From: Holophagales bacterium
GTDB lineage: Bacteria; Acidobacteriota; Thermoanaerobaculia; UBA5066
Direction: 5' to 3'
Assembly (NCBI GenBank): GCA_016719485.1
Contig: JADJZB010000003.1
Coordinates: forward strand, 1-24,866
DNA length: 24,866 nucleotides
The translations under genes and the position numbers were made by a program. The notes under the pieces were generated by a model. It ran no database searches, was not told the origin of the DNA, and saw only the letters and a list, made by a program, of their open reading frames with translations. Within the stretch, counting starts at the first letter, position 1. The number at the start of each line of letters is the position of its first letter. Below, one piece after another: positions 1 through 8,856 of this stretch.

Positions 1-1043
1 CCCGCCCTGCCTCATCGCCAGGATCAACTACGCGGCGACGTCGTACTTCTTTTCCACGTCGCCCGGACCCGCGGGTCCCCGCCATCGCGGCCTCGCCCCA
101 TCTCCCTCGTGACGCTCGTCATCTTCCTGTCGTTCTGGAAGCCGAAGACCATCTGGCACTTCGACCGACCACGACATCACGGCGACCAGCCAGCAGAGAA
201 AGCGGTACTCCTTCAGCGAGATCTTCAGAAGCGAAAGCAAAGTCGCGGAATTCGATCCTGAAGTGGCGTCGCGAAGATCGGGAACGCCGCCTTAGAACCT
301 GATCCTCGGGACTTAGGTGGCTCGTCGCCTTACATGCCCGCACTGGCCCGGCCTGGACGGTGTCGTCACGGAAGAGCCGCCCCGATCAGGGCGATAGAGC
401 CTTTACGGCCGCAGCGACTAAGTGGGAGTTCTTCACGCTCCGGCGGCGATGCTCTCTCCGCCCTCCATCGCGATGGCGATCCTCCAGGTCAGCTCCGTCA
501 CGAGCCTCCGGGTGTTTCCAGCTGACCTTTGAAACGGCTCCTTTTCTCGCTCGTCACCCTCGCCTCAGTCATCAGTCTCCCAGGTTCCTCACCGAACTAC
601 TCTCTGGGGATGTCATTCCACTCAGTCTGTTCCTTCCGCTTCACCCTATGAGCAGGCGTTTTGCGATCTTCTCCCCGGTCATCGGCTGGCTTCGCGTCTT
701 CCACCGACCGGGTCAATTCCGTCCTCAGCCGACCCTCTTACGAGAAGCTGCGGCGGGTGACGGTTGGAATTACCTCCAGCACCGGGCCTTCCATCCTGAC
801 GACTTCCCCAACCATTCTCTTCCCAGCGGGGTCATGGGCAGCTGATCTCGCCCCAGTCCACTTCCTTAGTAGCACGAAGTGCTGCCACCACGGGTCTGTT
901 GGGAAGCAGGACAGGACATCTTCATGGGGACAATTCCGCTGCTCCTATGGTCCTTCTCAGGATCCATCCACATCCTCGTCAATGCTGCCTGCCGGCCATA
1001 CATCCTGTCCGGCATCCTTAAGCCCATCATCCCAGCAGGATGA
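1..1043 (+). pseudogene. lldP: L-lactate permease (LldP/LctP family), 3' part, heavily disrupted
   Basis: This is the downstream part of a lactate:proton symporter of the inner membrane; the N-terminus lies outside the window. No single frame stays open, but recognisable LldP pieces appear in the right order when frames are switched. Near 105-170 there is SLVTLVIFLSFWKPKTIW. Near 560-640 there are pieces of 'LASVI..' and 'NYS.GMS'. Near 658-700 there is IFSPVIGWL.VF, which in the family precedes the GSDTSSNALF motif. Near 815-855 there is SGGVMG.LISPQS, and near 890-905 TTGLVGK. A final PYILSGILKPIIPAG ends at a TGA at 1041-1043. Errors include substitutions as well as indels, which is more typical of raw long-read sequence than of a decayed gene. 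The family call is fairly safe. Whether the gene is truly broken cannot be told from the sequence. Confidence 0.75.
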
Positions 1044-1586
1044 CAGCATCACCACCATTGAGCTTATAACACCCGAGCAATGGGAGGAAACCGGAGCCCA
1101 ACCACAGGGCGGCGATTCCAAGGGGCCTGGTCGACTCGGGGCCAGCGTCGCCTGGGTCCTTCTCTGTTGCCGCCAAGCCACTACCACGCCCACCGCGCCT
1201 GCGAGCGAAGCGGCATCGACAGCGACACCGTCGCCTTACCACGACTGCCGCGCGCACCGCCCCAGTAAGTCGAGGACCGCGGTGAAAGGGATGACGATCG
1301 GTGCCACTTCCCACTCCAGTGACCGGCAGGATCATCATCGTCACGGGAGGCGCGGCGGGATCACACCGCATCCGGCATCCTGGATCCCGTGGTGACGAGG
1401 CGCTCGCCCCACGTCTGCCGCGCAGGATCATCCACGACACGAGGGGCTCTCGAAGGGAGAACCCTCGAAGTACCTTTCCATCTTACCCCACCTCCCCCGG
1501 GGACCGACATCAACTGGATCTGACGAGCCCTCGCGCCGCGTGCAAACGTCCTCCGCAGCGCCGGGCGGAGCGAGAAGGGAGCCGCC
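1044..1586. other. 543-bp stretch with no recognisable gene
   Basis: No frame on either strand gives a convincing protein here. Short open frames exist, for example from 1080 to 1268, but their composition is Arg/Pro/Ser-rich and matches nothing I recognise. A TATAAC box lies at 1065-1070 just after the permease stop, without a convincing -35 element. The flanking genes are full of sequence errors, so a small real gene could be hidden here. Purine-rich GAGAAGGGAG at 1571-1580 belongs to the next gene as its ribosome-binding site. Confidence 0.4.
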
Positions 1587-2413
1587 TTGATCAACGAAAC
1601 GCTCACGATGATCCCGGGACCGTCACCGGTCCACACCCGCATCCTCCATGCGCTGGCCCAGCCGACCACCTCCCACGTGGCACCCTCCTTCGTCGAGGAG
1701 TTCCCCGGGACCGTCCCCCGCTCGAGGCCTACCTCGAGGCCCTGAAGGACGGCCGGAGCTCGTCATCCTCGACGGCGTCCGCGACGGGCGGGGTCGAGGA
1801 GAAGTTCGACGCCTGGAAGCTGGACGTCCCTCTCACCGGACCTCAGAAGGCGATCGCGCCCCTCCCGGGTGTCGCCCTCTTGCCTCTTCTCCGAGAAGGC
1901 CATGGCGCACCGGAAGGCGCGCACCTCCGCCCCGCCTACTACGCCGACGTGATGCGCTGGCTGCCCCGTCATGCTGGACCCCGGAAGCACTACTCGACGC
2001 CGTGCGTGAACGAGATCCGTCGCGCTCGCCGAGGCGCTGAATGGTCCACGCGGAGGGTGTTTCCACCCGCTGCGCGCGTCACGCGGGGAACGCCCGGCTT
2101 CCGGGCCGGACTCGAGGCGCTCGGCCTGAAGCTCTTCACCGACGCCGGCTGCCGTGCCGACACGCTCTCGGTGGTCCTGCTCCCCGAGGGGGTCGCCGAC
2201 GCCGCGTTCCGCAAGGAGGTTGCCGGCAGGGGCGCCGTCCTCGCCGGCGGTCTCGGCCCGATCGCCGGCAAGGCCTTCCGCCTCGGTCACATGGGAAACA
2301 TCAGCGCCGCCGAAGTGGTCGCGGTCCTCGGGGCGATCGAGGGAAGCCTCGCCGCCCTCGGTGTTTCCATCACCCCGGGCGCCGCGGTCGCGGCCGCCGC
2401 CCCGCACTTCTGA
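1587..2413 (+). pseudogene. Class V aminotransferase (serine-pyruvate / alanine-glyoxylate type), frameshifted and internally shortened
   Basis: This is a PLP-dependent aminotransferase of the AGXT/serine-pyruvate family, which transfers amino groups between Ser or Ala and glyoxylate or pyruvate. The start is TTG at 1587, seven bases after GAGAAGGGAG, and reads LINETLTMIPGPSPVHTRIL; MIPGPSPVH is the family's N-terminal signature. An alternative ATG is at 1608. Later pieces in several frames give ELVILDGVSATGGVEEKFD, then LTGPQKAIA with the expected PLP lysine, then YYADVMRWLP, HYSTPCVNEI, and an intact C-terminal part (FRAGLEALGLKLF to GHMGNISAAEVV) ending at TGA 2411-2413. At least five frame changes are needed. 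The span encodes about 275 residues against roughly 360-390 for the family. About 100 residues are missing between SFVEEF and the LEAYLEALK segment, which is the region normally holding the GSGTGAMEA-type PLP phosphate loop. An assembly deletion is as likely as a real one. Confidence 0.8.
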
Positions 2414-2419
2414 TCCGTC

Positions 2420-2447
2420 GGCCAGGCCCCCGCTCGGGGGCCTGGCC
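2420..2447 (+). terminator. Perfect 12-bp hairpin after the class V aminotransferase
   Basis: GGCCAGGCCCCC, a GCTC loop and GGGGGCCTGGCC form a perfect 12-bp stem seven bases after the aminotransferase stop. No U-tract follows, so it is a strong hairpin of terminator type rather than a textbook intrinsic terminator. Confidence 0.55.
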
Positions 2448-2458
2448 CGCCGGGGGGG

Positions 2459-2480
2459 TGGGGTCGGGTCTTCACTTCTG
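2459..2480 (+). repeat. Degenerate copy of the GGGGTCAGGTCTTGA intergenic repeat
   Basis: TGGGGTCGGGTCTTCACTTC matches the start of the repeats at 7265 and 8760 with a few substitutions, in the same orientation. It sits just after the terminator hairpin. The match is short, so relatedness is probable but not certain. Confidence 0.35.
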
Positions 2481-2613
2481 CCCTGCCGGCGGCACGGCCG
2501 TGGCCAGGGGTGCATTCCCGGCCTGGTTTCGTGCAGACTCCCGCCGCACCGCAGCGTGCCGGATGATCGAATGGGGATCCCCCATCCGTGGAGCATTCAG
2601 GGAGGACCGTGCC

Positions 2614-5600
2614 GTGAAGAAGAACGAGCCGACGACGAAGCCCGCTTCTCCCAGTCCGTCCGCAGGCGGCCTCTCCCTGCGCGCCCTCTCCACCCCCGAG
2701 CCGTTCGTCCGCCTCTTCGCGCGGCGCGTCCAGCAGGAGGGCGCCCTCGACCTGACGCAGGGCGACTACAAGAACGCCGACTTCGCGCCGCACCCGGAGG
2801 TCGTGAGGGCCGCCCAGCGGATCACGCGGAACACGGTCCACAGTTACGGCCCCGCGGTCGGCCGGATGGACGTGCGGAGCGAGGTCGCCGACTTCTTCAA
2901 TCGCGACGGCCTCCTGGACTACCCCCGCATCGCAGGTGCGCTTCCCTCCCGGACGAGGTCCTCTTCACGCCCGGCACGCGCTCCGGCCTCGCGATGGTCC
3001 TCGAGGTCCTCGGGGCCGACGGCTCGGGCGTCGTCGTTCCGCGGCCGAGCTGGGAGTACGACTGGTACGTCGAACGCGCCGGCAAGAAGCTGGTGGAGCT
3101 CCCGACCTCCGCGCCCGGGTTCCTCCCCGACCCGAAGGACCTCGACCGCCTCCTCTCGAAGGGGGGCATCTCCTCCGTCATCCTGAACAACCCGCACAAC
3201 CCGACCGGTCGCGTCTACCCGCGCGCCCTCGTGGAAGAGCTCGTCCGGGTCGCGGTGAAGCATCGTTGCTACGTCCTCTACGACTCCGTCTACCAGCGGC
3301 TCGACTACGTCGGCTGGTTCGTGAACCCCGCCTTCGCCGAGCCCGAGTGGCGCGACTGGGTCGTCTCGCTGTCGGGCCTGTCCAAAATGGACATGTTCGG
3401 CGCCTCCACCGGTGCCCGCGCCTGCTGGATGGTGATCTCCGACCAGATCCGCGCGGGCGGCGTGCGGGCCCGCGAGATCCTCGCGAACCTCTCGGCCTGG
3501 CTCGTCGCCACGCCCTCGACGCTCGCCCAGGACTGGGCTCTCGCCGCCCTGCAGAGCCCTCTGGCGGTTCTCCGGCGACCGTCTCCCTACATGCGCGAGC
3601 GACGCGACTTCATGGCGAAGGCCGCCGACGAGCTGGCCCCGCTCGGCGTCGAGCGGACCGATTTCGGAGGCACGTTCTACGCCCCCCTCGCCTTCCCGGG
3701 CCTCGTCGGCGAGCCGTTCGACCGGCTCCGCGGCGGCATCCACGAGAGGGCCGTCGTGAAGGACTCGGTGGACGCCTTCGAGCTCCTCCTCTCCGGCGGC
3801 GTCGGTGGAATACCGTTCATTGCTTTCGCCGGCTCCGACGCGTCCCGCTACGGGACGTGGCAGCGGCTCTCGTACGGCTCGAAGGACGTGAAGGAGCTCT
3901 CGGTCTTCATCGACCGCGTCCGCGCGCGGATCACGAAGCAGGGACGCCTCGGATCGAGCGCTCCCGCGCCGTCCGGCGCGGCCGCCCGTACGTCCCTCGA
4001 CGCGATCTGGGAGAGCGTCTGTACCGCCGACGGCTACGACGCCCTCGACGGTCTCGACCCGAAGGCGTTCGCCGAGGCACGGAAGACGTTCCTCGCGAAC
4101 CCGCGGCGCGAGACGCTCCGCCTGACGGGAACGAAGCACCCCGACGCGACGACCCATCGCGCCGAGCAGCTCGAGAGAGCGCTCCACGCGGCCCCGGCCG
4201 GAACGCCCGGCCGGGCGAAGCTCGCGCTGAAGCACCTCGAGTGGAACCCCCTCGTGGAGGCGAAGCCGGAATACGAGGAGACGATCACCGACCTCCTCGG
4301 GCCCTGCAGCGAGGTCCTCCTCGATTTCGAAGGGCGTCAGATCAGCCCCGAATGGCTCGACCTGCCCGAGAGGGTCGTCCTCGCGCTCCTGCGCGAGGGA
4401 ATCGTCCCGGGCGAGGACCGCCACCTCCTCTTCCGCGTTCCGAACCCCTTCATCGAGCAGGACGAGGAGAAGATCGTCCGGATTCTCGGCTCGGTCGCCC
4501 GCGCGAACGTCCTCTTCCACCTCGCCTGCGAGAAGGTGGGAATCACCCCCGTCCAGAACGCGCTTCCCGAGATCACCGTCCCCCAGGTGAACTCGATCGC
4601 CGAGATCGGGGCCGTCATCAAGATCGGGACGCTCTACCGGGCGGCGATCGCCGGGCTCTTCGAAGCGGCGGACGGGCACGCCGACGTCTTTCTCGGGAAG
4701 AAGGTTCCCGAGACGCTCCGGGCCGCGCTCGTCGAGAAGATCTCCCGGGTCCGGCTCGTTCCGCTCTGCGAGAACGTCGGCGCCCTCGCGCACCTCCCCG
4801 AGTTTCTCGAGGCGTTCTATCTCGCGCTCGAGCGCGGACACGGCCTCCCCGGCCTCCCGACGGCCAGCGTCTTCGGGACCCGCTTCGACCGCGAGGAGGC
4901 CGTCGTCCGCGTCTTCGTGGCGATGTCGGACACGGCCGAGCAGAGCGGCAAGATCGCGACGGACGCGGCCTGCACGCTCGCCCTCGCCGGGCGGGAGGAG
5001 GCCGAACGCCGCCTCGCCGCCCTCGCGAAGAAGGCCGGGGAGCCGGCGCCGCGCGTCACCTTCCTGATCGGCGCCGGACGCGCGGGGTTCCGGGGCGGGT
5101 TCGACCCGAATCACCCCGGCGTCGTCCGCCAGTTCTCGCGCGCCGACGGCGTCACGATGCAGGGAATCCGTGCCGACGCCCCTGCCGAGGCCGCGCGCCT
5201 CGCCGCGGCGTTTCGGGCTGCCGTCGCCTCCGGGGGCTTCGCACCCGTCGTGTCGTCCGCCGACCACGACGCGCTCATGCGGCTCCTGGAAGCGGGGGTG
5301 AAGGCGCACACCGAGACTCTCCTGCGCATCGCCCCGCTCCTCGCCCCCTTCGGCGGGCTCGTGCCGCAGACGCGCGTGCGCATCCGCGCGACCGGCTCGG
5401 TGAACTACGGCCGGTCGATTCCGACCTATCCCGAGGAGTGGGGCGGCGGCGCGACCCTGCCCGATAACCGTGACCTGCGCGACGCGTGGCCAGAGGGGGT
5501 CACCCTCCCGCGCGCCATCGTCTACAACCTCGGGTGCACGACGCTCGGCCTTCCTGCGGTGACGAGCGACCTCGTCGCTCTCGACCGGCGTGCGGCGGTC

Positions 5601-6206
5601 CTCCTCGAGAGGCACGTCCCTGGCTACCGCGAGATCATCGCCACCGAGCTCCCCTGCTTCGTCAGGGAGTCGGCGGCGCTCGTCTTCGGGAAGAAGCTGG
5701 CCGAGACCACGGCCCGCCGCTGCCTGCGGGCCTCGGCGGCGCTCTGGGTGGACGCGCGGACGCGCGAGGACCTCGTCCTGCCGACCTGCCTCTTCGCCAT
5801 GGAGTACCTCCGCTGGCTCGCCGAGGACGCGGAGAGCTGGGACGAGACGAAGGAGCACGAGAGCCGGACGACGCGGGAGGAGGAGCTGATCCGCGAGACG
5901 TCGAGCGGGTCGTTCGCGGCGCTCTGCGCCGAGCCCCCCGGCGATCGCTGGACGGTGCTGCAAGGGCTCGTCGACGCCGAGGATGCGACCCGCCTCCTCC
6001 TCGCCCGCGAGCTGACGATCGAAGAGAAGAGGGAGTTCGTCGACCTGCGGATCGAGGGCTGGCTCCGGTCGCTCCCCGAGGCTCTCTCGCGCGCGCTGCG
6101 GCGGGAGTGGACGCGCCTGCGCGAGCTCGGCAAGGACGACCTCGAGCTCGACACCATCGAGCGGCTCGTCGCGCTCGAGAAGCTGCGCGGGAGCCGCGGG
6201 GCGTAG
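2614..6206 (+). CDS. Fusion: class I/II aminotransferase + archaeal-type phosphoenolpyruvate carboxylase (one frameshift near 2940)
   Basis: The start is GTG at 2614, seven bases after AGGGAGGA. One missing base near 2935-2950 breaks the frame; restoring it gives 1197 residues. Residues 1-440 are a PLP fold-type I aminotransferase. They contain GDYKNADFAPHPEV, SYGPAVGRMDVR, DEVLFTPGTRSGL, NNPHNPTGR, YDSVYQRLDY and SLSGLSK (likely PLP lysine) followed by GAR. An Ala/Pro/Ser linker (GSSAPAPSGAAART, about 450-465) follows. The rest resembles archaeal-type PEP carboxylase (PF14010). GTKHPDATTH corresponds to MSTQHPDN, LLDFEGRQISP to W(D/E)GKDVDP, FRVPNPFIEQDEEK to YRIPNPSVEKGE, LIGAGRAGFRGGFDP to the GxxPFRGGLNP region, TMQGIRAD to TIQSAFRYD, and LPRAIVYN to LPRAIKF. 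It would make oxaloacetate from PEP and aminate it to aspartate. There is no ATG or GTG at the junction, so the fusion is in frame. The carboxylase half, at about 690 residues, exceeds the archaeal enzyme (about 490-540) through insertions and a charged C-terminal extension. Activity is inferred from motifs only. Confidence 0.82.
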
Positions 6207-6251
6207 GTATCCTGTCCGGCCGCGAGAGATCGCGGGGGAGAGGCAGACGAC

Positions 6252-7280
6252 GTGAAGATGACGTTCCTGGACCGCCTCCGAGGGCTGGTGCGGTTCGCCG
6301 CGCGCCACCAGGGCGTCTTCTGGACTCTCCACAGCCTCTGGGCGCTCGGCTGGGGCATCGCGTTCCTCGCCGTCGGGGCCACGCGACCGCAGCTCCTCCG
6401 GTTCGGCCTCGTCTCGGTGGGCGTCGTCTGGCTGACGAGCCTCGTCCTGCCCGCGGTCCTGGCCAGCTCGTGGATTCCCGAAGAGCGGGAAGGAGCGGCC
6501 CGCAAGCTCGTCCTCTGGGGGCAGAAGTACCTGCTGCAGGCGCTCGCCTTCTTCCTTCTTCCGCTCTACCACGGCAGCGCGACGTACCCCTCCCGGCAGA
6601 TCCTCTTCATGGTGTGCCTCGTCCTCGCCGCCCTGGCGGCGACGATCGACGTCGTCTACGACGAGTTCGTCGCGCGGCACCGGCCCCTCTTCGGGGTGTT
6701 CCTCGCGTTCATCGCCTTCGCCTGCGTGAACATCACGCTCCCGATGGCCTGGCAGGTCGGCGGCGTCTGGAACCTCGCGGCAAGCGGTGCTCTCGCGACG
6801 GCGGTGTTCGTCTCCTTCGTCGCGCGGCACGAAGAGGGGCACCCTTTCCGCACGGCCGTCCGCACCGCGGGCGTGGGCCTCCTCTTCCTCGCCCTCGTCA
6901 CGCTGGGTCGCCCGGCCGTACCGCCCGCCCCGCTGAAGCTCGCCACGGTCCACTTCGGCACCCGGCTCGCGGAGAACGGTCGCGACGTCGCCACGCCGCT
7001 CGCCTTCCTCCCGGCCGGCGTTCCCGTGCGCCTGATGGCCGTCGCCGCGATCCGTGCCCCTGCCGGCCTCCGGGAGGGAGTGCGGCACGTCTGGTCCGTC
7101 GACGGGACCGTCGTCCGGGAAGGCCGCCTGATCGAGATCACCGGTGGCCGGGGCCTGGGCTTCCGCTCGCGGTCCGGTGCGTCCTTCCCCGCCCTCCGCC
7201 CTGGTCAGCGCGTCCGTCTCGACGTGGAGACCGCGCACGGGCAGCTCATCGGAAGGGCCGAGCTTGGGGTCAGGTCTTGA
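6252..7280 (+). CDS. Integral membrane protein with C-terminal DUF2914-like domain (DUF5924/DUF2914 type)
   Basis: This 342-residue protein starts at GTG 6252 after a GGGGGAGAGG ribosome-binding site; an internal ATG two codons on is an alternative. The first 220 residues hold about six hydrophobic segments, including FWTLHSLWALGWGIAFLAV, GLVSVGVVWLTSLVLPAVL, ILFMVCLVLAALAATI and AVRTAGVGLLFLALVTL. The last 100 residues are a soluble domain with HVWSVDGTVVREGRLIEITG, GLGFRSRS and LRPGQRVRLDVETAHGQLIG. This is the pattern of DUF2914 domains, which end in a short beta-sandwich read-out of 'Trp ... GRW.V.V....G'. Function is unknown; the domain is probably periplasmic. The last codons and the stop (GTC AGG TCT TGA) lie inside the intergenic repeat at 7265, so the natural C-terminus may have been replaced by repeat insertion. 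It follows the fusion gene by 45 bp and could be cotranscribed with it. Confidence 0.65.
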   Translation: MKMTFLDRLRGLVRFAARHQGVFWTLHSLWALGWGIAFLAVGATRPQLLRFGLVSVGVVWLTSLVLPAVLASSWIPEEREGAARKLVLWGQKYLLQALAFFLLPLYHGSATYPSRQILFMVCLVLAALAATIDVVYDEFVARHRPLFGVFLAFIAFACVNITLPMAWQVGGVWNLAASGALATAVFVSFVARHEEGHPFRTAVRTAGVGLLFLALVTLGRPAVPPAPLKLATVHFGTRLAENGRDVATPLAFLPAGVPVRLMAVAAIRAPAGLREGVRHVWSVDGTVVREGRLIEITGGRGLGFRSRSGASFPALRPGQRVRLDVETAHGQLIGRAELGVRS

Positions 7281-7289
7281 TTTTCTATT
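7265..7289 (+). repeat. 25-bp direct repeat, copy 1
   Basis: The sequence begins TGGGGTCAGGTCTTGATTT and continues TCTATT. It is identical over 25 bp to 8760-8784 and in the same orientation. The pair brackets the decarboxylase gene. Copy 1 overlaps the last codons of the upstream membrane-protein gene and supplies its TGA stop. Confidence 0.85.
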
Positions 7290-7310
7290 CTGGGTGAGGC
7301 GTCGCCGCCG

Positions 7311-8735
7311 TCACGTCTCGGCGATCGCCGCGCGGATGTCCTCGAGACCTTCGTCGAGCCGCTCGAGATGCGTCCGGAACGAGAGGACGCAGATCCTCAG
7401 GACGAAGGAGCCGCCGAGGACCGTCCCCGAAATGTGGATGCGCTGCCGCGCGTTCACCCTCGCGATCAGGTCCCGGTTCAGGCGGTCCAGCGCCTCCGCG
7501 TCGAGGCCCGGCTGCACGAGCCGGAACGCCACGATCGACAGCTGCGGCCCGGCGACGATCTCGATCCCCGGCATCGCCGCGAGCTCCCGCGCAGCGTGGA
7601 GCGCGAGGTCGAGCTTCTCGTCGAGGCTCGCGCGAAACGCGCCGAGACCGTGCAGCTTGATCGGCAGCCAGACGCGCAGGCCCCGGAAGGCCCGCGAGAG
7701 CTCCGGCGAGATCTCGCAGATGTCGACGAAGCCCGGGTCCTCCTGCATGTGCGGCAGGTAGTCGGCGCCGGCGGCGTGGGCACGTCGCAGGGCCGCGGCG
7801 TCGCGCACGAGGAGCGCCCCGGTGCCGTACGGGAGAAAGAGGCCCTTGTGAGGATCGAGGACGACGGAGTCGGCCCGCTCGATCCCTGCCATCGCCTTCC
7901 GGCCCCGTTCCGTCAGCAGGAAGAAGCCCCCGTAGGCCCCGTCGACGTGGAACCAGAGTCGCTCCCGCGAGCAGAGGTCGGCGAGAGCGCGGAGGTCGTC
8001 GACGGCCCCCGTGTTCGTCGTGCCCGCGTTCCCGCAGACGAAGAACGGCGTCAGGCCGGCTGCCCTGTCCGCGGCGATCCGCTCGGCGAGGAGTTCGACG
8101 CGGACCCGGAACCGCTCGTCCCACGGAATCGCACGGACGTTGTCCGCCGGGAATCCCGCCAGAGAAGCGGCCTTCGTCACGGCGTGGTGCGTCTGGCCGG
8201 ATACGTAGAGCGTCCCCTTCAGGAAGTCGGCCGGGAGCTTCTCCCGCCGGGCGGCGACGACGGCCGTGAAGGTGGCGAGCGAGCCCCCCGTTGCCAGGTA
8301 CCCGCCGCTCCCCGCGGGGAGCCCCGCGAGGCCGCAGAGCCAGCGCACGACGTTCGTCTCGAGCTGGACGAGCGCCGGCGCCGCCTGCCAGACGCCGACG
8401 TAACGATTCGTGGCATCGGAGATCAGGTCCGCGACGGCAGCCGCGAAGACGCCGCCGCCCGGGATGTAGGCGAGATACCCGGGCCCCGCCGTGTTGAAGC
8501 TCTTCGGGATCGCGCGGTCGAAAAGAAGATCGAGGATCTCCCCTGCCGGCGCCCCCCTCTCCGGAGCCTCCGGCTCGCTGAGCTCCCGGGCCAGCTCCTC
8601 GGCCCCCTCCACGTCGGCCGCCGGCTGCGACGGCAGCGAAGCCACGTGCGCGATCAACCTCTCGCCCGCCGCTTCGAGGAGCGCCCTCATCTCGGGGACC
8701 GAGAGCTCGAGGGAGGAGTCGACGGCCTTCTTCAT
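7311..8735 (-). CDS. PLP-dependent amino-acid decarboxylase (group II / aromatic-L-amino-acid decarboxylase family)
   Basis: This 474-residue cytosolic enzyme would remove CO2 from an L-amino acid to give an amine. Length and motifs fit the group II decarboxylase family (PF00282; AADC, tyrosine, glutamate and diaminobutyrate decarboxylases). Seen in order are FNTAGPGYLAYIPGGG, GVWQAAPALVQLE, LATGGSLATFTAVVAAR, SGQTHHAVTKAASLAGF (His stacking on PLP), CGNAGTTNTGAVDD, WFHVDGAYGGF (Asp pairing with the PLP pyridine) and DPHKGLFLPYG, whose Lys297 (codon 7845-7847) should bind PLP. The C-terminal part GTVLGGSFVLRICVLSFRTH is also typical. The ATG at 8735 was chosen because it begins the conserved helical N-terminus MKKAVDSSLELSVPEMR; a frame extension to 8900 would run through the repeat. 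A GGAGGGG lies 14 bases upstream. The substrate cannot be told from motifs; aromatic or acidic amino acids are possible. The gene is opposite to both neighbours and flanked by direct repeats. Confidence 0.88.
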   Translation of the reverse strand: MKKAVDSSLELSVPEMRALLEAAGERLIAHVASLPSQPAADVEGAEELARELSEPEAPERGAPAGEILDLLFDRAIPKSFNTAGPGYLAYIPGGGVFAAAVADLISDATNRYVGVWQAAPALVQLETNVVRWLCGLAGLPAGSGGYLATGGSLATFTAVVAARREKLPADFLKGTLYVSGQTHHAVTKAASLAGFPADNVRAIPWDERFRVRVELLAERIAADRAAGLTPFFVCGNAGTTNTGAVDDLRALADLCSRERLWFHVDGAYGGFFLLTERGRKAMAGIERADSVVLDPHKGLFLPYGTGALLVRDAAALRRAHAAGADYLPHMQEDPGFVDICEISPELSRAFRGLRVWLPIKLHGLGAFRASLDEKLDLALHAARELAAMPGIEIVAGPQLSIVAFRLVQPGLDAEALDRLNRDLIARVNARQRIHISGTVLGGSFVLRICVLSFRTHLERLDEGLEDIRAAIAET

Positions 8736-8759
8736 GCGCCGCGACGATACCCCTCCGCC

Positions 8760-8784
8760 TGGGGTCAGGTCTTGATTTTCTATT
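8760..8784 (+). repeat. 25-bp direct repeat, copy 2
   Basis: Identical over 25 bp to 7265-7289. It lies 24 bp upstream of the decarboxylase start, inside the divergent intergenic region shared with the PAS-protein gene, so it may affect either promoter. Confidence 0.85.
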
Positions 8785-8856
8785 ATGTACGGGCAGGCGT
8801 CAGGCATGATCGACGCTCCGCGTCCGGCCCGGTCGACGGGCCGAGAGAGGAACGTG

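Noticed and set aside
360..845. Open frame of 161 codons on the plus strand, and a 244-codon frame at 661-1395
   Set aside because: They hold fragments of the lactate permease mixed with out-of-frame sequence; neither is a gene of its own.
300..900. Possible rRNA fragment, considered because of the lower GC content and short frames
   Set aside because: None of the conserved 16S or 23S segments is visible on either strand, and lactate-permease motifs explain the region.
2919..7238. Very long open frame of about 1439 codons on the minus strand
   Set aside because: It is antisense to the fusion gene and the membrane-protein gene. Its Asp/Glu/Arg/Gly-rich composition is the usual GC-driven shadow, while the plus strand shows real family motifs.
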